The position numbers were made by a program, and so were the translations under genes. The notes beneath the pieces are model-generated. The model saw only the letters and a list, made by a program, of their open reading frames with translations. It did no database searches and was not told the DNA's origin. A DNA stretch of 64,000 nt from Chloracidobacterium sp. (GTDB lineage: Bacteria > Acidobacteriota > Blastocatellia > Pyrinomonadales > Pyrinomonadaceae): NCBI GenBank assembly GCA_016720705.1, contig JADKKB010000007.1:2277485-2341484 (forward strand). Direction: 5' to 3'. The number at the start of each line of letters is the position of its first letter. The first letter of the stretch is position 1. Positions 9,600-20,430 of this stretch are shown here, in pieces.

Positions 9600-10534
9600 A
9601 ATTTCTTCGGCTCTGCCATCGGCTTAGTGTTGGCATACTTAATAAATTCAACAAGTCCGTCCTCGGTCTTATTCTTAAATTTATAGATCTGCACCAGCCT
9701 CGGTTTCCAAATACTCAGATTCGGGTTTTTCTCGGTTTCTGCACGAGTTACGGTGCGGGCATACGCGTCCATCAGCGATTCGAGGATATTATCGACCCTG
9801 GCCTTTTCCGTCTTATAATCGGCGTCGCTTAATGCTTTGCCTTCGACCTTTGTATTCAGTACCTTTGAGGCACTCTCGTATTGCGATTCGTAATACGACG
9901 CGATCATCGAATACGGGTCGGCACTGTCCTTGATCGCCGAGTCCACAAGCGTTGCCCGATAGATCTCAACTATCCCCGTATTCATATCCTGCTCAAAGCT
10001 CAGAACGCCTGCAATATAGTGCATAAACGCGACCGCCGTGCTTTTGTCCTTGAACGGGAAAAACTCCTTTGGCATCGTACCGGCGTCAAAAAGTTGTGAA
10101 GTCCTTTTGGCAAACGATATCGTGTCATCTGCAAAGACGCGGTCCTTTGTCCCGACGGTCGCGTTGTATCCGGCAAATGCCAGATTCATTAGCACGTCAA
10201 CATTGTTGGGTTGCTCAGCAAGTATCTCTTTTCCGAGAGCAAATGCCTCAGGATACTTTTTACCGTCGATCGCCGCATAAAAAGCGGGGTCGCGATACTT
10301 TACGTAAAACGTCTTGACCTTTGCGATCCGGTTATCTTTTTCGTTGCCAAAGCGTTTGAGGAAATCCTTGCTGAGTTGAAACGCCTTTTCCATATCCTCA
10401 GGCTTTTTGGTGTTAGAGAGTGTTGCGATCTGCTTAAAAAGCTCATCCATTGACGGCGAACTTTGCGCCGAGACAAAACTAACGAGCATAAGTGCGATAA
10501 GGGCACACGAGACGATCGAAAATGATCTGTTCAT
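9596..10534 (-). CDS. Hypothetical secreted helical-repeat protein
   Basis: 312 residues. A signal peptide (MNRSFSIVSCALIALMLVSF, cleavage after VSA) is followed by an all-helical, charge-rich protein. Stretches such as YPEAFALGKEILAEQPNNVD followed by VLMNLAFAGYNA look like TPR units, so a scaffold or binding role outside the membrane is likely. It has no recognised enzyme motif. It converges on pgsA, sharing the last 4 bp. Confidence 0.78.
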   Translation of the reverse strand: MNRSFSIVSCALIALMLVSFVSAQSSPSMDELFKQIATLSNTKKPEDMEKAFQLSKDFLKRFGNEKDNRIAKVKTFYVKYRDPAFYAAIDGKKYPEAFALGKEILAEQPNNVDVLMNLAFAGYNATVGTKDRVFADDTISFAKRTSQLFDAGTMPKEFFPFKDKSTAVAFMHYIAGVLSFEQDMNTGIVEIYRATLVDSAIKDSADPYSMIASYYESQYESASKVLNTKVEGKALSDADYKTEKARVDNILESLMDAYARTVTRAETEKNPNLSIWKPRLVQIYKFKNKTEDGLVEFIKYANTKPMAEPKKF

Positions 10535-10649
10535 ATCTAATTCCTTTCAGACTAAAATGAGTACGAAGTAAATATATCAGCCGCGATTTCGTGCATTCAA
10601 ATGCGGCACAGCATTTTTTAGTAAATACCGCCGGAAATTAAGGTAGTGA

Positions 10650-11945
10650 CTATTTGGTCGTGCAAGTAACGAAAATACCGGACGATGCGAATTTCGGATC
10701 CAGACGTTTGTTTGAGCCGTAGATAACACACTTGCCGGTCCGCGAGATCGCCGGTGTGCCGACCGCGGATGTCAGGTCTCTGGAGACCGCTATTGTCTCA
10801 CCGGCGGCAACGTGCCGAACCACGAGATTTCCGCCGAGATTTTTGGCGTTTGTATTAAAGGCAACAAGGCTGCCGTTGTATGTGATCGCGATCTTTTCGC
10901 CCTGGCCGATCGGACTGTCGCCGTCGCCTTGCGAGCCAAGTGCCGCCGTACTGGCTCGCACCACATTCCCGCCGGTGGTGTCGGTGACGAATACATCCTG
11001 CAGTTTATTGGTATCGTTGCCGACCATATTCGCGGCCGTCGTCGCATACGCTACGCGGCGCCCATCGCCTGAGATAGACGGCGACACCACGCGGCTTGAG
11101 CTCTCAGTGCCTTGATCGCGGTCAGATCCCGATTGCGTTAGGCTGATACGCCTGAGTTTCGGATTGCCCGCTTCGTATATAAATATGTCCCAGAGATTGT
11201 TTTTGTCGCCTTCGGCGAGTGTCGAGGCAAATGAGTAAAACGCGAGTTTCGATCCGTCTTCCGAGATCGAAGGCCGCGAACCGCCTACGCCCTTCTTTGT
11301 TTTTGGGTCGATGGTGATCAATTTCGTCGAGCCGCTGAGCATATCTTTTAAGTAAACATTTACCGTACTTGTGCCCTCGACACCCGGCGTTATATTACTC
11401 GCGCCGGACGTGTATGCGATAAATCGGCCATTACCCGAGATCGTCGGTTCAAAGCTCTCGGAGTTGGTCTCGATCTCACCGGGTCCTGTGCTTACCGCCG
11501 TGGTAGTACCCGTTTTCGCATTCCAAACAAAAATGTCTCGAACGCCGTTTGTGTCGATCGGCACAAGATTGGTCGCGTATGACTCATATGCGATCGCCAT
11601 TCCATCCGCCGAGATCGCCGGTGCGAAGCTGTTTTGATTGCCCTCGACACCGTTCATACCTCTACTGACCAAACGTGTTTCGCCGGTTTTACGGTCTCGC
11701 CAGATTATCTGCCGATATTTGCCAAGCGAACCGCCTAAGCCCTTTGCGCTCGAGATGAATGCCACAAATCGGCCCTCATCCTCTCCGGTGCCGCCGATAA
11801 CCGGGGCGGTCGAGTCGTAAAATGTACCGACCGACTTGCCGTCCGTACTGCGGCTCACCAGTTCATTAGTTGCCTGAGAGTAGGCCGCGGTCGAAAGCAC
11901 CGACGCGGCAAAGATTAGGGCGATGTGATACTTAATTGATCTCAT
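10650..11945 (-). CDS. TolB-like/WD40-like beta-propeller secreted protein
   Basis: 431 residues. An N-terminal signal peptide ends at TAAYSQA. Six or more repeats follow with the signature ISxDGxxIAYxS/xxNL and DVFVxDTxxG, seen at AISADGMAIAYESYATNL, TISGNGRFIAYTSGASNI, SISEDGSKLAFYSFAS and SISGDGRRVAYATTAANM. This is the PD40 repeat of TolB-like propellers. It is probably periplasmic or outer-surface. There is no associated pal or tolQR gene in the window, so it is not the housekeeping TolB. Function is unknown. Confidence 0.85.
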   Translation of the reverse strand: MRSIKYHIALIFAASVLSTAAYSQATNELVSRSTDGKSVGTFYDSTAPVIGGTGEDEGRFVAFISSAKGLGGSLGKYRQIIWRDRKTGETRLVSRGMNGVEGNQNSFAPAISADGMAIAYESYATNLVPIDTNGVRDIFVWNAKTGTTTAVSTGPGEIETNSESFEPTISGNGRFIAYTSGASNITPGVEGTSTVNVYLKDMLSGSTKLITIDPKTKKGVGGSRPSISEDGSKLAFYSFASTLAEGDKNNLWDIFIYEAGNPKLRRISLTQSGSDRDQGTESSSRVVSPSISGDGRRVAYATTAANMVGNDTNKLQDVFVTDTTGGNVVRASTAALGSQGDGDSPIGQGEKIAITYNGSLVAFNTNAKNLGGNLVVRHVAAGETIAVSRDLTSAVGTPAISRTGKCVIYGSNKRLDPKFASSGIFVTCTTK

Positions 11946-12038
11946 AGTGTTAGAACCTCGGACGTAACTATACTATTTGATGCCGTCAGCGATGTAATAC
12001 GAAGGCAAAAAAATCTATATCGAACAATCAAATTTAAA

Positions 12039-12059
12039 CTTGACAACAACGCACTCAAG
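12039..12059 (+). promoter_or_regulatory. HAIR operator (HspR binding site) before dnaK
   Basis: The arms CTTGACA and ACTCAAG are separated by exactly 7 nt. The known HAIR consensus is CTTGAGT-N7-ACTCAAG; the right arm is perfect and the left matches 5 of 7. An hspR homologue is encoded downstream in the same cluster. A further half-site, CTCAAG, follows at 12078-12083. Confidence 0.85.
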
Positions 12060-12068
12060 TATTATTCT
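12040..12068 (+). promoter_or_regulatory. Sigma-70-type promoter of dnaK-dnaJ-hspR
   Basis: A perfect -35 box TTGACA (12040-12045) stands 17 bp from a -10-like TATTCT (12063-12068). The HAIR operator overlies the -35 box and most of the spacer, so bound HspR would block RNA polymerase. The leader to the dnaK ATG would be about 65 bp. Confidence 0.7.
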
Positions 12069-12140
12069 AGCTTCAGGCTCAAGTTATCGTTTGATTTAAG
12101 TTTGGGCAGCGCAATTTTACATAGTTGGAGATTTCACATA

Positions 12141-14078
<1,938 letters not shown>

Positions 14079-14085
14079 ACCTAAA

Positions 14086-14134
14086 AGCAGTGAGCGGTAA
14101 GCAGTGGGCGATGCCGTTCACTGCTGCCGCTTTT
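14086..14134 (+). terminator. Possible terminator or attenuator between dnaK and dnaJ
   Basis: AGCAGTGA (14086-14093) pairs with TCACTGCT (14118-14125), with GCGG/CCGT continuing the stem inside, and a TTTT follows after a few bases. It may lower dnaJ-hspR expression relative to dnaK rather than stop it completely. Confidence 0.4.
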
Positions 14135-14215
14135 CTGTAGAGCATTGGACAATTGAAGATGGACGGGTCTTAAGCTAAACTGCTCTCGACCCGCAGCTTA
14201 GAGTTCACGATATTG

Positions 14216-15385
14216 ATGGCAAAAAAGGACTATTACCATTTACTTGGCGTAAAAAAGGATGCAAAGGCTGACGAGATCAAAAAAGCCTATCGCCGCCTTG
14301 CGCGAAAGCATCACCCGGACGTAAACCCGGGCGATACGGCGTCTGAGGACAAGTTCAAGGAGGTTCAGGAGGCTTACGACGTTTTGTCCGACGATAAAAA
14401 GCGTAAGGTCTTTGACCACTTTGGATACTACGCCGACAATCTGGACATCAATTCGCCGTATGGAGCGGGCGGCGGTTCACCGGGCGGCGGTGCCGCGGGT
14501 TATGATTTTTCAGGATTTGATTTTTCGACCGGAGCCGGCCAATCGGGCGGCGGATCGAGTTTCAAAGATATCTTTTCGGACTTTTTTGGCGGCGGAGGCA
14601 CAGGTGCCCGCCCCCAACCTGACCCGCCGCGGGCTATGCCCAAAAAAGGCCGCGATATCGAGATACCGCTTGCGTTGAGTTTCGAAGAGGCATTTTCGGG
14701 ACTGACGACCAACATCACCGTGAGCCGCTCAGAGCAGTGCTCTAGGTGCCATGGTGCGGGCGACACGGGTGGCCCGGTGGTCAATTGTCCTACCTGTAAG
14801 GGCAGCGGGCAAGTGATGCGATCCGGCGGCCGTCTGCAGTTTTCTCAAGGCTGCACCGACTGTGAAGGTACCGGACGCCGTCGCCAACCGTGCAGCTTAT
14901 GCAGTGGCAAGGGCGTGACGCCAAAGAGTGAGCAGGTCAAGGTCAAGATACCCGCCGGCGTCGATACGGGCTCGCGCGTACGGATCCCCAAAAAGGGACA
15001 CGGCGGTCGATTAGGTGCCGAACCGGGCGATCTTTTTATCCTGACCAACGTCGGAAAGCATAAGTTCCTCGAGCGGAAGGGCGATAACGTTTATATTACG
15101 GTGCCGATCACGGTGCCTGAGGCAGCACTCGGTACCAAGATCGAAGTACCGACCGTCGAGGGCAAGGCTCAATTAAAAGTGCCGTCCGGAACGGAGTCGG
15201 GCCAGAAATTCAGATTACGTGAACGCGGTTTTCCGTCGTTGAGAAACCCGAGCCTGCGTGGAGATCAGTTTGTCGAGGTAAAGATAATGCTGCCGCGCAT
15301 ACTGTCCGAAGAAACCAAGGAAGTCTTGCGGCAGTTTGAAAAGCTAAATCCGGAAAATCCCAGAAAGGTCATTGGTTTAGAATGA
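14216..15385 (+). CDS. dnaJ: Chaperone DnaJ (Hsp40, type I)
   Basis: 389 residues. The J domain (1-70) has the HPD triad in KHHPDVNPG. A Gly/Phe-rich linker of about 60 residues follows (GAGGGSPGGGAAGYDFSGFD). The zinc-binding region carries four CxxCxGxG units: CSRCHGAG, CPTCKGSG, CTDCEGTG and CSLCSGKG. C-terminal substrate-binding domains end the protein. It is thus a type I co-chaperone rather than CbpA. The ATG at 14216 was chosen over a TTG three bases upstream. Confidence 0.97.
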   Translation: MAKKDYYHLLGVKKDAKADEIKKAYRRLARKHHPDVNPGDTASEDKFKEVQEAYDVLSDDKKRKVFDHFGYYADNLDINSPYGAGGGSPGGGAAGYDFSGFDFSTGAGQSGGGSSFKDIFSDFFGGGGTGARPQPDPPRAMPKKGRDIEIPLALSFEEAFSGLTTNITVSRSEQCSRCHGAGDTGGPVVNCPTCKGSGQVMRSGGRLQFSQGCTDCEGTGRRRQPCSLCSGKGVTPKSEQVKVKIPAGVDTGSRVRIPKKGHGGRLGAEPGDLFILTNVGKHKFLERKGDNVYITVPITVPEAALGTKIEVPTVEGKAQLKVPSGTESGQKFRLRERGFPSLRNPSLRGDQFVEVKIMLPRILSEETKEVLRQFEKLNPENPRKVIGLE

Positions 15386-15450
15386 GCCCACGGGCGAGGT
15401 CCTGAGATCGATATTGTCCTCAAGGATGATCCCTGCAGCTATATGATCAG

Positions 15451-15852
15451 ATGAAGAAGCGAGTTAAGACATACACGATCAGTGCGGTCGCTGAGATGTA
15501 CGAGATACATCCGCAGACGCTTCGCCTGTATGAGCGCGAGGGTCTGCTGCTGCCGTCACGTTCGGTGGGAAATACGAGACTCTACGAAGACTCGGATCTC
15601 GAGCGGCTTGAGATAATTTTGTCGCTGACTCGCGAGTTGGGCGTCAATCTCGCCGGCGTCGAGATCATCCTCAATATGCGTGAAAAGATGGACGAGATGC
15701 GGCGAGAGTTTGAAAGATTCTTTGGCTATCTTAAGGATCACGCCAATGAATTTGCCGCCCACAACGCTTCATTTTCGTCGACCGAAGCACTTATCCCTAT
15801 CTCTCGTGCGCGTGTGATCCGCATACGCGAAACGCATTCGTCCGAAGACTGA
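15451..15852 (+). CDS. hspR: MerR-family heat-shock repressor HspR
   Basis: 133 residues. The N-terminal winged helix reads YTISAVAEMYEIHPQTLRLY, then EREGLLLPSRS, the HspR form of MerR. A coiled helix (about 70-105) follows. HspR represses dnaK operons through HAIR sites, using DnaK as co-repressor in actinobacteria; the third position after dnaK and dnaJ and the HAIR site upstream of dnaK support autoregulation here. Spacing from dnaJ is 65 bp with no clear promoter. Confidence 0.92.
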   Translation: MKKRVKTYTISAVAEMYEIHPQTLRLYEREGLLLPSRSVGNTRLYEDSDLERLEIILSLTRELGVNLAGVEIILNMREKMDEMRREFERFFGYLKDHANEFAAHNASFSSTEALIPISRARVIRIRETHSSED

Positions 15853-15987
15853 TACCATTTCGGCACAACTTTTGTATACCTTATACCGCCTTCAGCGATA
15901 AGTGCGGCTTTCCGTGCAGTTTTGCGTTAGGTCGTTTTTTCGGCTACGATTGCTTTCATTCAGACTGAATTGTAGTAGGAGAAATTG

Positions 15988-18900
15988 ATGCTAGCTAGAA
16001 TCTCGACAGTTTTGTTTACGGCCACGATATTGCTGGCCATTTGTACGTTGGCGGCACTCGGCCAGGACCTCGATGACGTAACCGTTAGCGGCCGTGTCAC
16101 TGATTCGAACGGCCTGGCGGTCGTAGGTGCTACGGTTGCGGTCACGCTCGGTGAAACCGGCGTTGCACGAACTATTATCACTGACGATGACGGGCGATAC
16201 CGCTTTTTGAAGCTCAAGCCCGGCACGTACAAGATCAAGGTCACTGCCGACGGATTTGGTCCTCAAGAGACTCCGGACATCGCTACGATATCAGCACAAA
16301 ATGTGGCTAAGGACTTTACTCTCCGCCCGGCCGACGTGCGTGCAGAGCAAGTCGTAACGGTGACCGAAGACAGCGGTCCGCCGGTCGACACTACGCGAAC
16401 GATAGTCGGCGGCACGATTGCCGAACGTGAGATCGAAGAGATACCTAATACATCACGCAACCCGCTCGATCTCGTACTTACATTGGGCGGCACGTCCGAG
16501 GAGCAACTCTCGACCAGTGGCCTCGCCGAGGACCGGGGAGCCAACCCGAGTTCGGCGCCGCTTGAGCAGGGCAATTTCTCGATTTCAGGCGGAACGGCGT
16601 ATTCAAACAATATTACGATCGACGGCCTTGATAATAACGACGACCGTTCGTCACGTGACCGCTTTCAGCCTTCGCTCGAGGCGATCGCTGAGGTCCAGGT
16701 CATCTCTAATCAGTTTTCGGCTGAATACGGTCGAGCATCGGGCGGCCGCGTTAATCTTAGAACGCGTGCCGGCGGCAAGAGACTTCGCGGACGAGCATTT
16801 TTCTTTTACCGCGATGATGCTCTGAACGCCAACAGTTGGTACAACAACAGCCGTGCGATCCCCCGGCCTGACCTACGCGAGATGGTGCCGGGATTTTCGC
16901 TTAGCGGCCCGGTCTTTATTCCTAAGTTATACAATGGCAAGGCTCGAACGTTTTTTGCAACAACATACGAATTTACGAAGCTCGACGACACGACACTGAT
17001 CGATACGTATATACCGGTCATTGCGAATCCGCGTTATACGCTACCGACGCCGACCGGCACGACGCAGTTTTGTGACAACGCTTCGCCGCTCGCGTGTACG
17101 GCGACGCCGCCGACCGCAGGATTTATGCAGCAGTACTCGGCATTGTATTCGACGCCCAATAAGAATCACGTCTGGACGGCGAGAGTGGACCATCGATTGT
17201 TCAAAAACAACGATCTTACATTTGCGATCCAATTTGCAAAGCGTACTAACCGCCGCACTAACGGCAGTTCGACGACCCGTTTGGAGAACGCATTTCAGGA
17301 AAAGAACAACAATACGATCGCCTATAACATTACGGATAATCACGTTTTCGGTGCGAGAGCGGTAAATCAGTTTAGGGCTCAATGGTCGAAATACCAGCCA
17401 AGCTTCCAGACGGCAAGCCCGCTGGATCCGGTGGTATTGGTCGGATTCCGAAGCCCCGTTACCAATGGTGTCCAGACACTGATCGCCGGCAACTCGACGA
17501 CCAGCACATCCCAGAATTTTGCCGATTCACGAACTGAAACTCGATGGCAGTTTCAGGACTCGCTGACCTACTTATGGAAAAATCACACGTTCAAAATGGG
17601 CGTGGATATGCAAGATGTTAACTCGGCTGTATTCGGACTTGGCGATGCTACCGGAACATTTAATTTCGGAAACGTGCTGCAGTATTCGACCAACCAGGTA
17701 ACGCGTTATCGTCAGAATTTCGGCACCAGGCAAGCCGTTAAGAATCGCTACTACGGATTCTTCTTCAACGACGAATTTAAGCCTTGGTCGAATGTCACGG
17801 TCAGTGCGGGCCTTCGCTACGAGCGTGAAACTGCTGTTACGGACAAAAACAATTTTGGCCCCAGACTCGGCGTCGCTTGGGATCCTTTCAAAAAGGGCAA
17901 GGGCGTGATCCGATTTGGAACCGGTATTTTCTATAACCGCGTACTGCTCCGCACCGTCGGTGACTCGATCCAGAACAGCGGCGGTACCTTGGTGGCATTT
18001 GACTCGAACACCATCGGCACATCAGCGTCGGACAGCAGGCGAACATTTATCCTGAACGCGATCGCCGCGAATTTTCCAAACAGCTACGCGACTGTTGACC
18101 AGTTGCGAAACCTTGTGACGACCGTATGTCCGACAGTGCCGTCGCCGCTCGGTCCGTGCAATGCGAATACCGGATTTTCGATCGGCAACCTTTCGTCGGC
18201 GGGCAATCCGCTCCGTTCGGTCGACGCCGACCTGAAGATACCGGAGAGCTATCAGTTTAACGTAGGTTTTGAACGTGAAATCTTTAAGGGTTGGGTGTTT
18301 GAGGCAAATTACACCTGGAACAAGACGGCCAGACTGTGGCGCGACTCTAACCCGAATGCACCGCGTCTGCCGGCGGGATTTACCGATTGGACACAGTGGC
18401 TGTTGGGGAACACATTCGTCCTGACCAACCAGAACGGCACCACGACCCGTACGTACAGTTTCGTCCTCGGGGCAAATAATGACCCGTCCGGCGTTAGCGG
18501 CACTTGCAGCTTTACGGCGACGAGTTCGTGTGTGGTCAATCTCAATTCGATCAGCACGTCATCGACCGCTCCGGGAGCGGCCGTCACGGGTACGAACGGC
18601 AACTCGACGGGCGGACCGGTCGGCATCGCACTTGCGGCGATCGCTCAGTTTCGCCCCGACCAGACGGTCGAAGAAACGTCGCGGATCGGTTCGCGAGGAA
18701 ATGCCTTCTATAACGGCATCATACTCGAACTCCGAAGCCGCTACCGCAAACTCGGCGCAGGATTTGGAGCTAATTTCCGCTTTGTTTACACGCTCTCGAG
18801 CACAAAGGACGACGGGCTGAATAACACGGCCAATGCTGAGGTCAACGGTGACTTTAGCCGCGAGTGGGCACGCAGCCTGCAGGATCGACGGCATCGGCTA

Positions 18901-19434
18901 GCTTGGTCTGGTTCGTTCGACACGCCGTATTGGTTTGGCAAGCTTCGGTTCTCGCCGCTGCTTCGCTGGGGCAGTTCGGCACCGTTTAATCTGAGTGGCG
19001 GCGGTACGGATCGTAACCTTGACGACGTTAGTACAGATCGTCTCAATTTCAACGGATCACTGAGCGACATTCGTTACAGAGAGCCGGGTTCGCCGGTTCC
19101 TACCGCATTACTCGCTCAGTTCTCACTACAGCCGATCGGATCGAAGAGCGGTAATCTGCGGCGCAATGCCGGAACCGGCCCGAATCTATTTACCTTTGAC
19201 CTGAACGTCACTCGTGAATTCAAGGCCGGCGAGCGGATCCGCATTCGGCCGGTGATCGAGTTTAATAATATTTTCAATGCCTCGGTTTTCTCATACGGAA
19301 GTGAGTACATCAATTTCCAGGCATTGAGTGCGACACAGACCCCGACTCAGCAACTCGCACGGGACAATTTTCTTGTACCGACGCGAACATATCGGCAGCG
19401 TGACATCCGGCTTGGCGTCAGATTCGATTTCTGA
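15988..19434 (+). CDS. Oar-like TonB-dependent outer-membrane receptor with carboxypeptidase-regulatory domain
   Basis: 1148 residues. A signal peptide (about 1-26) is followed by a carboxypeptidase D regulatory-like domain (about 30-115; VSGRVTDSNGLAVVGATVAV, then DDDGRYRFLKLKPGTYKI). A plug domain follows (about 130-260; NNITIDGLDNNDDRSSRDRF, FSAEYGRASGGRVNL). A long beta barrel ends in RDIRLGVRFDF with terminal Phe. This layout is the Oar/CarbopepD_reg type greatly expanded in Acidobacteriota. The ligand is unknown. The ATG at 15988 has a good AGGAG seven bases upstream. Confidence 0.93.
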   Translation: MLARISTVLFTATILLAICTLAALGQDLDDVTVSGRVTDSNGLAVVGATVAVTLGETGVARTIITDDDGRYRFLKLKPGTYKIKVTADGFGPQETPDIATISAQNVAKDFTLRPADVRAEQVVTVTEDSGPPVDTTRTIVGGTIAEREIEEIPNTSRNPLDLVLTLGGTSEEQLSTSGLAEDRGANPSSAPLEQGNFSISGGTAYSNNITIDGLDNNDDRSSRDRFQPSLEAIAEVQVISNQFSAEYGRASGGRVNLRTRAGGKRLRGRAFFFYRDDALNANSWYNNSRAIPRPDLREMVPGFSLSGPVFIPKLYNGKARTFFATTYEFTKLDDTTLIDTYIPVIANPRYTLPTPTGTTQFCDNASPLACTATPPTAGFMQQYSALYSTPNKNHVWTARVDHRLFKNNDLTFAIQFAKRTNRRTNGSSTTRLENAFQEKNNNTIAYNITDNHVFGARAVNQFRAQWSKYQPSFQTASPLDPVVLVGFRSPVTNGVQTLIAGNSTTSTSQNFADSRTETRWQFQDSLTYLWKNHTFKMGVDMQDVNSAVFGLGDATGTFNFGNVLQYSTNQVTRYRQNFGTRQAVKNRYYGFFFNDEFKPWSNVTVSAGLRYERETAVTDKNNFGPRLGVAWDPFKKGKGVIRFGTGIFYNRVLLRTVGDSIQNSGGTLVAFDSNTIGTSASDSRRTFILNAIAANFPNSYATVDQLRNLVTTVCPTVPSPLGPCNANTGFSIGNLSSAGNPLRSVDADLKIPESYQFNVGFEREIFKGWVFEANYTWNKTARLWRDSNPNAPRLPAGFTDWTQWLLGNTFVLTNQNGTTTRTYSFVLGANNDPSGVSGTCSFTATSSCVVNLNSISTSSTAPGAAVTGTNGNSTGGPVGIALAAIAQFRPDQTVEETSRIGSRGNAFYNGIILELRSRYRKLGAGFGANFRFVYTLSSTKDDGLNNTANAEVNGDFSREWARSLQDRRHRLAWSGSFDTPYWFGKLRFSPLLRWGSSAPFNLSGGGTDRNLDDVSTDRLNFNGSLSDIRYREPGSPVPTALLAQFSLQPIGSKSGNLRRNAGTGPNLFTFDLNVTREFKAGERIRIRPVIEFNNIFNASVFSYGSEYINFQALSATQTPTQQLARDNFLVPTRTYRQRDIRLGVRFDF

Positions 19435-19459
19435 TCGATACCTGATCCAACATTTCGAC

Positions 19460-19484
19460 GGGCCGTCTTCGGGCGGCCCATTTT
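19460..19484 (+). terminator. Intrinsic terminator after the TonB receptor
   Basis: GGGCCG pairs with CGGCCC across an 8-nt loop (TCTTCGGG), followed by ATTTT. It begins 26 bp after the receptor stop codon. Confidence 0.75.
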
Positions 19485-19571
19485 CGTGCTCGGCGATCAA
19501 TAAAAGTAATGACTTCACCAATCGAAATATGTTAGATTTGAGTGTTGAACAATTTTGTTCATACCTGCCGT

Positions 19572-20333
19572 ATGAGAGAGATCGCCGAAAATACAGCCAC
19601 ACCATTTACTGAAACATCGATCGAGTCAGTGCTTCTCGACGCAGACCTCTTTGTAAAATACAGTTCGCCGGAAAAGGCGTTCGAACTGCTCCGCACCTCG
19701 CTCGAGCGCAGTCCGCGCTCGATCAGCTTGCGCGAAAAAATGCGCGATATTTGCGTGAAGCAGCGGAATCTCAATGAAGCGGCCCGCCAGTGCCTTGCTC
19801 TGGTCAGTCTCTATATCGCACGCGAAGATTTTGACGTTGCCTACGATCGATTGCAGGAGGCCAAACTGCTCGATCCGCGAATATCGGTTGCACCGGGCCT
19901 CGAGGCGATCCGCCGTGCACGCCGTCCGGAATTTGCCGCTGGCCGTGATAAGTCGCCGCAGAAGGTGCGCACCGATGTCACATTTGCCGGCAATCTCGCG
20001 TTTGTGAGCATTTTTGACGCAGTTCAGGTGATCGAAAACTCCAAAATGACCGGACTCTTGGTCATCAAGTCCGACCTGTATCTGGCAAATGTCGCGTTCA
20101 ACGACGGCAAGATAGTCGACGCCGAGTGTAATGGCAAGAACGGTGCTTTGGCATTTCGCGACATTATCGAGATCAACGGCGGGACGTTTGAATTTTCGGT
20201 TTCCGAAACGCCTTTCCCGATCTTGATCGCTGTCAGCAGCAACACCAACTTTATGCTCGATGTTTTGACTGAACTTGATCACGAACGTGCGGAGAAACAG
20301 GGCCTCAGAAACGTGGCAGACGAGCAGTTGTAA
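19572..20333 (+). CDS. DUF4388 (PATAN-like) protein with N-terminal TPR-like region
   Basis: About 253 residues from the ATG at 19572 (an in-frame ATG at 19542 adds ten residues; neither has a clear ribosome-binding site). Residues about 20-115 are helical and TPR-like (SSPEKAFELLRTSLERSPRS, LNEAARQCLALVSLYIA). Residues about 140-245 match DUF4388: FAGNLAFVSIFDAVQVIENS, then KMTGLLVIKSDLYLANVAFN, then GKNGALAFRDIIEINGGTFE. This domain is known from gliding and signalling proteins. No receiver or kinase domain is attached. Confidence 0.82.
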   Translation: MREIAENTATPFTETSIESVLLDADLFVKYSSPEKAFELLRTSLERSPRSISLREKMRDICVKQRNLNEAARQCLALVSLYIAREDFDVAYDRLQEAKLLDPRISVAPGLEAIRRARRPEFAAGRDKSPQKVRTDVTFAGNLAFVSIFDAVQVIENSKMTGLLVIKSDLYLANVAFNDGKIVDAECNGKNGALAFRDIIEINGGTFEFSVSETPFPILIAVSSNTNFMLDVLTELDHERAEKQGLRNVADEQL

Positions 20334-20430
20334 ACCCGGTCTTTCGTCAAAATCTCTACATTCTTTTAGTTGACACAAAGGCTCAAATACAACAAAATAT
20401 AGTGCTTCCCCAAAATGCGAGCACTATAGG